A DNA stretch of 15,298 nucleotides from an uncultured Collinsella sp. GTDB taxonomy: Bacteria > Actinomycetota > Coriobacteriia > Coriobacteriales > Coriobacteriaceae. Below are positions 1 to 6,536 of the stretch, piece by piece (the stretch's first letter is position 1; every line of letters begins with the position of its first letter). Where the stretch lies: positions 1 to 15,298 of the forward strand of contig CALINZ010000264.1 of NCBI GenBank assembly GCA_938045085.1, given 5' to 3'. The notes below the pieces were generated by a model. The model saw only the letters and a program-made list of their open reading frames with translations, made no database searches and had not been told where the DNA came from. Made by a program: the position numbers and the translations under genes.

Positions 1-775
1 CTTGGAGGGAGCACCAAGCACCTTGCGCATCCGTGGTGAGAATCACCGGACCGTCATTGGTGATGGCGACGGTGTTCTCGTAGTGCGCGGCGGGCAGGTG
101 GTCGTTGGTCGTAACAATCCAACCGTCGGAGCCCGTGCTCACATGGTTGGAACCCATCGTAACCATCGGCTCGATGGCAATGACCATGCCGGCCTGGAGG
201 CGAACGCCCCTCCCCTTCTTTCCATAGTTAGGAACGTTGGGGTCCTCGTGCATCACACGGCCAATGCCATGGCCCACATAATCACGAAGCACTCCGTAAC
301 CGTGAGATTCGGCGAGGGACTGAACGGCATAACCGACGTCCCCGATATGGTTACCGGGAACAGCCTGCTCGATGGCAGCCTTAAGGCAGTCGCGCGTGAC
401 CTCGCACAAAGCCTTGGCTTCGGGCGTGGGGGTGCCGACGAAAAACGTCCAAGCGTTATCGCCGACCCAACCGTCGACAACGGCTCCCGTATCGATGGAG
501 ATGATATCGCCATCGCGCAGGATCATGTCGGGGTTGGGAATACCGTGGACCACGGCATCGTTGATCGATGCGCAAATGGTCCCCGGGAACCCGCCGTAAC
601 CCTTAAAGGCCGGGGTGCCGCCATGCATGCGGATAATCTGCTCCGCGAGCTGATCGAGCTCAAAAGTCGAAACGCCGGGGCGCACCATGGCTCCAACGTG
701 GCGGAGCGCCATCTTAGATAGCGCTCCTGCCTTCTTCATCTGCTCGATTTGCGTTGCAGACTTAATCTTGATCAT
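1..775 (-). CDS. map: Type I methionine aminopeptidase (C-terminal end off window)
   Basis: Removes the initiator methionine from nascent cytosolic proteins. I translated the minus strand from the ATG at 775: it reads MIKIKSATQIEQMKKAG and stays open to the window edge, giving 258 codons, about the whole length of a type I enzyme, so only the last few residues should be missing. The five metal ligands of the pita-bread fold are all visible: D95 and D106 (SIDTGAVVDGWVGDNAW), H169 (VGHGIGRVMHED), E202 (AIEPM) and E233 (HYENTV). H77 (VVHGIP) fits the substrate-binding histidine. There is no N-terminal zinc-finger extension. Its ATG overlaps the adk stop by four bases (ATGA), implying translational coupling. 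Map after adk at the end of the spc operon is the usual order. Family assignment is very secure. Confidence 0.96.
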   Translation of the reverse strand, partial: MIKIKSATQIEQMKKAGALSKMALRHVGAMVRPGVSTFELDQLAEQIIRMHGGTPAFKGYGGFPGTICASINDAVVHGIPNPDMILRDGDIISIDTGAVVDGWVGDNAWTFFVGTPTPEAKALCEVTRDCLKAAIEQAVPGNHIGDVGYAVQSLAESHGYGVLRDYVGHGIGRVMHEDPNVPNYGKKGRGVRLQAGMVIAIEPMVTMGSNHVSTGSDGWIVTTNDHLPAAHYENTVAITNDGPVILTTDAQGAWCSLQ

Positions 776-1398
776 AGACCGAGAGCCTCTTTGACATCCC
801 CGTACACGGTCTCACGAGCCTGGTCACCGTTGACCGACTTGAGCAGACCCTGGCCACGATAGTAGTCGACGAGCGGGCTCGTGGACTTCTCGTAGACGTC
901 GAGACGGTTCTTGATGGTCTCGGGCTTGTCGTCGTCGCGCTGATACATCTCGCCGCCACACTTGGGGCAGGTAGCATCGGCAGCGGTGCCGGTGTAACCG
1001 CAGGCGCGGCAGGTGCGACGCGAAGACAGACGATCGATAATGACCTCGGGGGCCACATCGACCAGAAGGGCACAGTCGATCTCGCGACCCATGGCGGAGA
1101 GCTCGGAATCGAGCGTCACGGCCTGGGCGGTGTTGCGCGGGAAGCCGTCGAGGATGAAGCCCTGCTGGGCGTCATCGGCGGCAAGGCGCTCCTTGACAAG
1201 GTCGATCACGAGCTGATCGGGAACGAGCTCGCCAGCGTCCATGTACTTCTTAGCCTGAATACCAAGCTCGGTGCCACCCTTGACGGCAGCACGCAGCAGG
1301 TCGCCCGTGGAAATGTGAGCGACGCCAAACTCGGCGACGAGCTCCTGTGCGACGGTGCCCTTACCGGCACCCGGAGCTCCGAGCAATACGAGGTTCAT
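772..1398 (-). CDS. adk: Adenylate kinase with short zinc-binding LID
   Basis: Interconverts ATP + AMP and 2 ADP in the cytosol. The P-loop GAPGAGKGT is at residues 7-15, the AMP-site motif STGDLLR at 30-36, and DGFPRN at 84-89. I chose the ATG at 1398 (MNLVLLG, 208 aa) rather than an in-frame TTG two codons upstream, because GGAGGA sits six bases before this ATG. The LID carries four cysteines, C130, C133, C144 and C147, the zinc-finger form typical of Gram-positive enzymes. The loop between the two cysteine pairs is about 10 residues, against roughly 16 in the Bacillus-type LID, so the lid is compact and the protein is slightly short. secY ends 18 bases upstream and map overlaps downstream by four bases, so these three are probably co-transcribed. 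Confidence 0.96.
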   Translation of the reverse strand: MNLVLLGAPGAGKGTVAQELVAEFGVAHISTGDLLRAAVKGGTELGIQAKKYMDAGELVPDQLVIDLVKERLAADDAQQGFILDGFPRNTAQAVTLDSELSAMGREIDCALLVDVAPEVIIDRLSSRRTCRACGYTGTAADATCPKCGGEMYQRDDDKPETIKNRLDVYEKSTSPLVDYYRGQGLLKSVNGDQARETVYGDVKEALGL

Positions 1399-1416
1399 GA
1401 GCAATCCTCCTCTAGC

Positions 1417-2703
1417 CTATTTAAAGAATCCATCGTAATCATACATCTTGATCTGGCCTTCGAGCTTATCGACCGTGTCGAGCACGACGCCGACCATGAT
1501 GAGGATGGACGTGCCGCCAAATGCCTGAATCAGATGGTTACCCGTGAAAGAGAAGATGATCGAAGGCACGATGGCGATGAGCGCCAAAAAGACAGCGCTG
1601 GGAAGCGTAATCTTGTTGAGCGCGTTCTTGATGTAGGCCGCGGTAGCCCTGCCCGGACGGACGCCCCGAATAAAGCCGCCCTACTTCTTAAGGTTGTCGG
1701 CCGTGTCATCGGGGTTGAACACCATGGAGGTGTAGAAGTACGCGAAGAACACGATGAGGACAACGTTAAGCACCCAGTTGAGCCAACCGGTCGAAAGCGC
1801 GGAGGCAACTGCCTGGATCCAGCCGATGCCGGGGAAGAACACGGCAATCTGGGCCGGGAAGTACAGCAGCGCCGAAGCGAAGATGATCGGCACGACGCCC
1901 GCGGTGTTGACCTTGATGGGCAGGTAGGTGGTCTGGCCACCCATCATGCGACGGCCCACGACGCGCTTAGCGTAGGAGACCGGGATGCGGCGCTGGCCGC
2001 GCTCAAGGAAAACAATCAGCGGGATAACCAGCAGGATGATGGCGCAGATGATCACCATGGTGATGATGCCACCGGCATTGCCCTCGGTGCTGGAGAAGAT
2101 AGCCTGCGGCAGACCGGCCATGATGTTCGCAAAGATGATCAGCGACATGCCATTGCCGATACCGCGCTGGGTGATGAGCTCACCAATCCACATGATCAGC
2201 ATGGCACCCGCGGTGAGTGTACCGACGATCATGAGGTCGAAGATGATCTCGGGAGCGCCGGCACCGTTGAAGCTGATGCCGAAGCTCTTAAAGAGGAAGA
2301 GGTAACCCACGGAGTTGAGGATTGCCAGAGCAAGGGTGAGGTAACGCGAATACTGCGTAATCTTGGTCTGACCGACCTCGCCCTCGCGGGCAAGCTCATG
2401 CAGGGAAGGCACGACGGCCTGGAGCATCTGGAGGATGATCGAGCTGGTGATGTAAGGCATGATGCCCAGCGAAAACACCGACACATAGCTCAACGCGCCG
2501 CCAGAGAAAAGATTCAGGAGGGCCATAGCACCTGCGGCGACCGAATTGTTATCGGTCGAGAAAAGGCCCAGCATCCCCTGGAAGGGAATGCCGGGCACAG
2601 GAACGTGCGCACCAATGCGGTACACGACGAGCATAGCTATGGTAAAAAGAATCTTTTCGCGCAATTCTTTGATGCGGAAAGCATTCTTAAGACCATTTAG
2701 CAC
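1417..2703 (-). CDS. secY: Preprotein translocase SecY, interrupted by an in-frame TAG
   Basis: SecY is the channel subunit of the SecYEG translocon in the cytoplasmic membrane. The frame opens at a GTG (2703) that overlaps the rplO stop, and the N-terminus MLNGLKNAFRIKELREKILF resembles Bacillus SecY. It runs 340 codons through about eight membrane segments to DDTADNLKK, then meets TAG (1683-1681). Reading on in the same frame gives GGFIRGVRPGRATAAY and the last two membrane segments, ending at TAG 1419-1417: 428 codons in all, the normal family length. The expected text is NLKKYGGFIPGIRPG, so TAG replaces a Tyr codon (TAC) and CGG replaces a Pro codon (CCG) at 1668-1666. Since SecY is essential and truncation would lose TM9-10 and the SecA/ribosome-contacting loop, a base-call error is the likeliest cause; suppression or a broken second copy are alternatives. 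Confidence 0.93.
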
Positions 2704-3146
2704 GGCAGCTCGACCTTTCCGCCGGCGGCCTCGATCTTGGCCTGCGCAGAAGCGCTGACCTTGTCGACCTTGACCGTGAACTTCTTGGTGAGCTCACCAT
2801 TGCCGAGCACCTTGACGGGCTCGAACTCGCTCTTGGTGATGCGAGCGGCCTTAAGAGCGGCACCGTCGATCACAGCGCCGTCCTCGAACTTACGCTCGAG
2901 ACGCTCAACGTTAACAGCGGTGTACTCGATACGACGGGGGTTACGGAAGCCCGGAAGCTTGGGCAGGCGCATAGCCAGCGGAGTCTGGCCACCCTCGAAG
3001 CCGGCACCCTTGGTGCCACCAGAGCGGGAACCCTGGCCCTTCTGACCGCGGCCAGAAGTGGTGCCGTGACCCGAAGAATTGCCACGGCCGACGCGCTTGC
3101 GGTTCTTGGTGGAACCGGGCGCGGGAGTAAGATCGTGAAGCTGCAT
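2697..3146 (-). CDS. rplO: 50S ribosomal protein L15
   Basis: Large-subunit protein that binds 23S rRNA late in assembly. The 149 residues match the usual bacterial length. The glycine- and arginine-rich N-terminal arm is evident: MQLHDLTPAPGSTKN, then KRVGRGNSSGHGTTSGRG and KGQGSRSGG. The C-terminal half holds the globular domain, including VKVLGNGELTKKFTVK near the end. The ATG at 3146 is preceded by GGAGTAGCAA. It starts three bases after the rpmD stop, and its own stop overlaps the secY GTG by seven bases, which suggests SecY translation depends on ribosomes finishing L15. No anomalies seen. Confidence 0.97.
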   Translation of the reverse strand: MQLHDLTPAPGSTKNRKRVGRGNSSGHGTTSGRGQKGQGSRSGGTKGAGFEGGQTPLAMRLPKLPGFRNPRRIEYTAVNVERLERKFEDGAVIDGAALKAARITKSEFEPVKVLGNGELTKKFTVKVDKVSASAQAKIEAAGGKVELPC

Positions 3147-3149
3147 TTG

Positions 3150-3332
3150 CTACTCCTCTACAATCTCGACAAGGTGCTTGACCTTGAAGATCATGCCGCG
3201 GACGGACTCGTTGTCAGCAATCTCGCGAACCTCGCGGATCCTGTGGAGACCGAGGGCACGGACAGTACGGACCTGGTCCTGCTTGCAACCGTTGGTGCTG
3301 CGGACCTGCTTGATCTTGATGGTGTCAGCCAT
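3150..3332 (-). CDS. rpmD: 50S ribosomal protein L30
   Basis: Small large-subunit protein. The 60-residue length and the sequence pattern (IKIKQVRSTNGCKQDQ, then TVRALGLHRIREVREI and MIFKVKHLVEIVEE) are those of bacterial L30. It begins two bases after the rpsE stop and ends three bases before rplO, so it is embedded in a tightly coupled rpsE-rpmD-rplO-secY run. L30 is dispensable in some lineages; its presence in the standard place shows the operon here is the ordinary version. Confidence 0.96.
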   Translation of the reverse strand: MADTIKIKQVRSTNGCKQDQVRTVRALGLHRIREVREIADNESVRGMIFKVKHLVEIVEE

Positions 3333-3334
3333 GC

Positions 3335-3859
3335 TTAGTTCTCCTTACCGACGAACATCTCGGAGACCGTCAGGCCACGGCGAGCCGCGACGTCCTCAGG
3401 GCTGGAGAGCTCCTTGAGGCCCTCGACGGCAGCCTTGATGATGTTGAGGCCGTTGTCGGTACCGAGGGACTTGGACAGGACGTTCTTGATGCCAGCAAGC
3501 TCAAAGAGGGGACGCACAGCGCCGCCGGCGATAACGCCGGTACCCTCGACAGCGGGCTTGATGATGATGCGGCCGGCACCAAAGTGGCCGAGAACCTCGT
3601 GCGGAATGGTGCCCTGCTCGGTCACCGGCACGTGGAACATGTTCTTCTTGGCATCGAGAGATGCCTTGGAGATGGCCATGGGCACCTCAGCGGACTTGCC
3701 CATGCCAACGCCGACGTTGCCCTTGCCGTCGCCAACGACGACGAGAGCGACGAGGCTCATGCGACGACCACCCTTGACGGTCTTCGACACGCGGTTGATG
3801 TACACGACGCGCTCCTCGAACTCGGAGGCCTCGCGCTGCTGCTTCTGATTACGAGCCAT
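3335..3859 (-). CDS. rpsE: 30S ribosomal protein S5
   Basis: Small-subunit protein needed for decoding accuracy and mRNA helicase activity at the entry tunnel. The 174 residues contain the N-terminal double-stranded RNA-binding S5 fold (FEERVVYINRVSKTVKGGRR, then LVVVGDGKGNVGVGMGKS) and the C-terminal domain (GAGRIIIKPAVEGTGVIAGG, then FELAGIKNVLSKSLG). GGAGG lies about ten bases before the ATG at 3859. rplR ends 14 bases upstream and rpmD begins two bases after its stop. All hallmark stretches look intact. Confidence 0.97.
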   Translation of the reverse strand: MARNQKQQREASEFEERVVYINRVSKTVKGGRRMSLVALVVVGDGKGNVGVGMGKSAEVPMAISKASLDAKKNMFHVPVTEQGTIPHEVLGHFGAGRIIIKPAVEGTGVIAGGAVRPLFELAGIKNVLSKSLGTDNGLNIIKAAVEGLKELSSPEDVAARRGLTVSEMFVGKEN

Positions 3860-3873
3860 GTGCTACATACCTC

Positions 3874-4242
3874 CTAGAACTCGAGACCGGCGGCACGAGC
3901 ACCGTCGGCGAGGGCCTTGACGCGGCCATGGTAGATACGGCCACCACGATCGAAGGCGACCTTGGTGATGCCGGCCTCGATGGCGCGCTTGCCAACGAGC
4001 TGACCGACCTTCTCCGCAGCCTCCTTGTTCGAGGTGTGGGTGCCCTTGAACTCGGCCTCGAGGGTCGAGGCAGAGACGAGCGTCAGGCTGGAGCCCTTGC
4101 TGTCGTCGATGATCTGGGCATAGATGTTGGCGTTAGTACGGGTCACGCGAAGACGCGGGCGCTCGGCGGTACCCGAGACCTTGCCGCGAACACGACGCTG
4201 ACGACGCTTGAGGCCTTCCAGCTTCGCCTTATGCTTGTTCAT
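3874..4242 (-). CDS. rplR: 50S ribosomal protein L18
   Basis: Binds 5S rRNA, together with L5, in the central protuberance. The 122-residue protein has the basic N-terminal tail (KAKLEGLKRRQRRVRGKVSG), the RPRLRVTRTNANIYAQIIDD core and the characteristic ending FDRGGRIYHGRVKALADGAR followed by AAGLEF. AGGAG precedes the ATG at 4242 by eight bases. The 75-base gap separating it from rplF is unusually wide for this operon and holds a perfect 8-bp hairpin, described separately. Confidence 0.97.
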   Translation of the reverse strand: MNKHKAKLEGLKRRQRRVRGKVSGTAERPRLRVTRTNANIYAQIIDDSKGSSLTLVSASTLEAEFKGTHTSNKEAAEKVGQLVGKRAIEAGITKVAFDRGGRIYHGRVKALADGARAAGLEF

Positions 4243-4270
4243 ACGTAAACTCCTAAAAAGGTTGATCTTG

Positions 4271-4292
4271 CCAGCACCTGACGGGGTGCTGG
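4271..4292 (-). promoter_or_regulatory. Intercistronic hairpin between rplF and rplR
   Basis: A perfect inverted repeat CCAGCACC - TGACGG - GGTGCTGG lies in the 75-base rplF/rplR gap. In the minus-strand transcript it falls 25 bases after the rplF stop; a TTTTT run follows 11 bases later, just before the rplR AGGAG. The U-run is too far from the stem for a classic intrinsic terminator. RNA processing, 3'-end protection or partial attenuation between rplF and rplR are possible roles; none is proven by sequence. Confidence 0.6.
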
Positions 4293-4317
4293 TCTTATGC
4301 GAGTGAGTCGGTTACGA

Positions 4318-4854
4318 CTACTTGGCGGCCTTACCCAGCTTGCGGCGGATGTGCTCGCCAACATAGTGGATACCCTTGCCCTTGTAAGGCTCGGGAGGAC
4401 GATGACCGCGGATCTCAGCGGCGATCTGACCGACCTGCTGCTTGTTGATACCCTTGACGTTCACGTGGGTGTTGTCGGGAACCTCGAAGGTAATGCCCTC
4501 GGGAGCCTCGACGATCACGGGGTGCGAGAAGCCCAGGGAGAACTCGAGGTTCTTACCCTTCTGCTGCACGCGGTAACCGACGCCGGCGAGCTCGAGCTTC
4601 TTCTCGAAGCCCTCGGAAACGCCGACAACCATGTTGTGGATGAGGGCGCGGGTGAGGCCGTGGCGGGCACGGGTCTCACGCTCGTCGTCGGGACGGGAAA
4701 CGGTGAGGACGTTGTCCTCGACGTTGATAGCGAGCTTCTCAAAGACATCGAGCTCGAGCTGGCCCTTGGGGCCCTTGACGACAACGTTGTTGCCGTTGAC
4801 TGCCACTTCGACTCCGGCGGGAATCTGGACAGGCTTATTACCGATACGAGACAC
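4318..4854 (-). CDS. rplF: 50S ribosomal protein L6
   Basis: Large-subunit protein near the factor-binding site and sarcin-ricin loop. The 178 residues form the two tandem L6 domains: MSRIGNKPVQIPAGVEV and VVVKGPKGQLELDVF in the first, and LELAGVGYRVQQKGKNLEFS, FSHPVIVEAPEGI and the signature RPPEPYKGKGIHYVGE in the second, ending in a basic tail. The start is a GTG at 4854 with AAAGGAGAT positioned before it; no better ATG is available. rpsH ends 33 bases upstream. The long gap to rplR (75 bases) carries a hairpin. Confidence 0.97.
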   Translation of the reverse strand: MSRIGNKPVQIPAGVEVAVNGNNVVVKGPKGQLELDVFEKLAINVEDNVLTVSRPDDERETRARHGLTRALIHNMVVGVSEGFEKKLELAGVGYRVQQKGKNLEFSLGFSHPVIVEAPEGITFEVPDNTHVNVKGINKQQVGQIAAEIRGHRPPEPYKGKGIHYVGEHIRRKLGKAAK

Positions 4855-4887
4855 GGCGATCTCCTTTCCTTCTACCTACCGAGCGAA

Positions 4888-5286
4888 TTACCAGACGTAA
4901 GCGATGATCTCGCCGCCGACGTTGTGCTTGCGAGCATCGCGGTCGGTCATGACGCCATGGCTGGTGGAAATAATGGCGGTACCAAGGCCACCGCGGACGC
5001 GGGGCATGTCGGCAACGCCGGTGTACTTACGCAGGCCCGGCTTGGAAATGCGGCGGATGCCGTTGATGACCTTAGCCTTCTTGGGACCATACTTAAGCGT
5101 GATGTGCAGAGTCTTCTGGGGAACGGTGTCCTCGACATCGTAGCCCTCGATGTAGCCCTCCTCGTGCAGAACACGAGCGATCTCGACGAGCTTCTTGCTG
5201 CTCGGCATGGAGACCGTGGCCTTGTTCACAGAGTTAGCGTTACGGATGCGCGTAAGCATATCTGCGATCGGGTCTGTAAGGTTCAT
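4888..5286 (-). CDS. rpsH: 30S ribosomal protein S8
   Basis: Small-subunit primary binder of 16S rRNA helix 21, and in E. coli the translational regulator of the spc operon. The 132 residues start MNLTDPIADMLTRIRNAN and end with the conserved S8 signature GLGTAIISTSHGVMTDRDAR followed by GEIIAYVW. GAAGGAGAATCTGT precedes the ATG at 5286. It is 119 bases from rpsN, a wide gap with an 8-bp hairpin, and 33 bases from rplF. In E. coli S8 represses by binding the rplE region; no helix-21 mimic was modelled here, so autoregulation is only a possibility. Confidence 0.97.
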   Translation of the reverse strand: MNLTDPIADMLTRIRNANSVNKATVSMPSSKKLVEIARVLHEEGYIEGYDVEDTVPQKTLHITLKYGPKKAKVINGIRRISKPGLRKYTGVADMPRVRGGLGTAIISTSHGVMTDRDARKHNVGGEIIAYVW

Positions 5287-5327
5287 ACAGATTCTCCTTC
5301 GTTCTTGATGAACACGTGCTCTTGGTT

Positions 5328-5350
5328 CTTCGCCGCCCTTAACGGCAAAG
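5328..5350 (-). promoter_or_regulatory. Intercistronic hairpin between rpsN and rpsH
   Basis: In the minus-strand transcript CTTTGCCG pairs with CGGCGAAG (eight pairs, one G-U) around a TTAAGGG loop. It lies 55 bases after the rpsN stop in the 119-base gap before rpsH. No U-run follows, so it is not an intrinsic terminator. It may be an RNA-processing or regulatory element for the S8 cistron, or a stabilising stem; the role is not determined. Confidence 0.5.
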
Positions 5351-5405
5351 CCTAACTAGCGCGTTTTCCCTGTTCCAAACGGATGCTTGAAACGCTGGTA
5401 GTGAC

Positions 5406-5591
5406 TTACCAGCTGGCCTTCTTAACGCCGGGAAGCTCGCCCTTGAGTGCAAGCTCACGGAAGCAGACACGGCACAGGCCGAACTTGCGGTACACAGAGT
5501 GCGGACGGCCGCAGCGCTGGCAGCGCGTGTACTCACGAGTAGAGAACTTCTGCTTGCGATTGCACTTGACGATCATCGATGTCTTAGCCAC
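5406..5591 (-). CDS. rpsN: 30S ribosomal protein S14, zinc (type Z) form
   Basis: Small-subunit head protein. At 61 residues it is the short form, with the zinc-ribbon cysteines C24, C27, C40 and C43 (RCQRCGRPH and GLCRVCFRE) and the ending LALKGELPGVKKASW. This C+ paralogue is the one usually encoded in the spc operon of Gram-positives and Actinomycetota. The start is a GTG at 5591 with GAGGAGGATATAA directly upstream, a strong Shine-Dalgarno. It is separated from rplE by 79 bases and from rpsH by 119 bases, both holding hairpins, so this small gene is flanked by RNA structure on either side. Confidence 0.97.
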   Translation of the reverse strand: MAKTSMIVKCNRKQKFSTREYTRCQRCGRPHSVYRKFGLCRVCFRELALKGELPGVKKASW

Positions 5592-5628
5592 TTATATCCT
5601 CCTCACATAGAGTATTGTTCGCCCCAAA

Positions 5629-5652
5629 CGCCGCCCCCTTGTGGGAACGGCG
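5629..5652 (-). promoter_or_regulatory. Intercistronic hairpin between rplE and rpsN
   Basis: In the minus-strand transcript CGCCGTTCCC and GGGGGCGGCG pair over ten positions (two G-U) around an ACAA tetraloop, 18 bases after the rplE stop. Downstream is GTTTGGGGCG rather than a U-run, so termination is unlikely. It is the strongest of the three hairpins in this operon and could set a processing site or define the 3' end of an rplE fragment. Confidence 0.6.
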
Positions 5653-5670
5653 CTTATAGGGCAGGTGAAC

Positions 5671-6228
5671 CTATTTCTTGAACGGGAAACCGAAGGCGTC
5701 CAGAAGGGCCTTGGCCTCCTCATCGGTGTTGGCGGTGGTCACGAAAGTGATGTCCATACCACGCTGGTGATCGACGGAGTCGAAGTCGATCTCGGGGAAG
5801 ATGAGCTGCTCGGTGACGCCCATGGAGAAGTTACCACGGCCGTCGAAGCTCTTGGCGGAGATGCCGCGGAAGTCGCGGATACGGGGGATCGCGACGGAGG
5901 TCAGACGATCGAAGAACTCCCACATACGGTCGCCACGCAGGGTAACCTTGCAGCCGATCGGCATACCAGCGCGCAGGCGAAAGGTAGCGATGGACTTGCG
6001 GGCACGGGTGATCATCGGCTGCTGGCCGGTGATGGCGCGCAGGTCGCGCACGGCACCGTCGATGGCCTTGGAATCGGTAGCGGCCTCGCCGACACCCATG
6101 TTCACGACGATCTTCTCAAACTTGGGGATCATCATGACGTTCTCGTACTGGAACTTGTCCTGAAGCTGCTGCTTGACCTCGTTGTTGTACTTGGTCTTCA
6201 GACGCGGCACATACTTCTCTTCTGCCAT
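5671..6228 (-). CDS. rplE: 50S ribosomal protein L5
   Basis: Binds 5S rRNA and contacts the P-site tRNA and the small subunit (bridge B1b). The 185 residues show the L5 hallmarks: PKFEKIVVNMGVGEA, GQQPMITRARKSIATFRLR, GMPIGCKVTLRG, RIRDFRGISAKSFDGRGNFS, the IFPEIDFD stretch, and GMDITFVTTANTDEEAKALL near the end. AAGAAGGAGTGAACA precedes the ATG at 6228. Normally rplX lies a few bases upstream, but here no L24-like text appears in any of the three minus frames between 6229 and 6536; instead there is a non-coding leader, a candidate promoter and then the purine cluster. L5 itself looks complete and normal. Confidence 0.97.
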   Translation of the reverse strand: MAEEKYVPRLKTKYNNEVKQQLQDKFQYENVMMIPKFEKIVVNMGVGEAATDSKAIDGAVRDLRAITGQQPMITRARKSIATFRLRAGMPIGCKVTLRGDRMWEFFDRLTSVAIPRIRDFRGISAKSFDGRGNFSMGVTEQLIFPEIDFDSVDHQRGMDITFVTTANTDEEAKALLDAFGFPFKK

Positions 6229-6456
6229 TGTTCACTCCTTCTTGGGGTTTTAAGCACGGGGCGTGGCCACGATGGGTTGTCCTCGTGCCTCCTGGCTGCA
6301 TCCGCGCCGCTCATGGCATTTCGCGGTTTGGACTCGACGCAGCAGGAGCCGACAAAACAATCGGTACTATACGCGCATTGGGTGCGTATTTCCAGAAAAA
6401 CCTCGTCTGCCTGCACAACTCCACAACTCCCCCGCACATAGTGATCCCCAAAAAGC
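6229..6456. other. Non-coding junction upstream of rplE
   Basis: This stretch holds no convincing gene on either strand. The only sizeable minus frame (to 6521) would read rplE's Shine-Dalgarno as protein and runs into a repeat, so it looks spurious. Two things stand out: a candidate promoter at 6366-6394 pointing to rplE, and a possible leader stem, GCACGGGG (6254-6261) against CCTCGTGC (6281-6288), seven of eight pairs in the transcript. It lies where rplX and rplN would be expected, so it is either a real breakpoint of the ribosomal operon or an assembly join. Confidence 0.6.
6366..6394 (-). promoter_or_regulatory. Candidate sigma70-type promoter for rplE
   Basis: On the minus strand TGGAAA (6394-6389, four of six matches to TTGACA), a 17-base spacer and TATAGT (6371-6366, five of six to TATAAT) form a plausible promoter. 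Transcription would start near 6359, leaving a leader of about 130 bases before the rplE ATG. If the junction is genuine, this promoter could drive the remaining spc genes. Confidence 0.4.
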
Positions 6457-6523
6457 AGTTGCGGTGAAATAGTTCCTGGCTGACCGCCCGTCAGGCTTAT
6501 CTGGGAACTATTCCGCCGCAACT
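6457..6523. repeat. Hairpin repeat copy 1 (AGTTGCGGTGRAATA family)
   Basis: Left arm AGTTGCGGTGAAATAGTTCC (6457-6476) and right arm 6504-6523 match as an inverted repeat at 18 of 20 positions. The centre has a smaller stem CTGAC-CGCCC-GTCAG (6480-6494). It begins 13 bases past the permease stop (minus strand), and in that direction the arm is followed by GCTTTTTGGGG, so this copy could act as an intrinsic terminator for the permease. It shares its outer arm with the copies at 7962 and 10753. Confidence 0.85.
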
Positions 6524-6536
6524 CATATATGGGGCG

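Noticed and set aside
1315..2700. Plus-strand 461-codon open frame opposite secY
   Set aside because: It mirrors secY; the product is rich in His, Asp, Glu and Arg with no recognisable domain, the usual outcome of reading a high-GC membrane-protein gene backwards.
4297..5355. Plus-strand 352-codon open frame opposite rplF and rpsH
   Set aside because: It spans two well-conserved r-protein genes and the gap between them, and the composition (Asp, Leu, Val, Gly rich) is that of a shadow frame.
6198..6521. Minus-strand frame upstream of rplE as a remnant rplX
   Set aside because: No L24-like motif; the frame overlaps the rplE start and the repeat arm, so it is not evidence for a surviving rplX.
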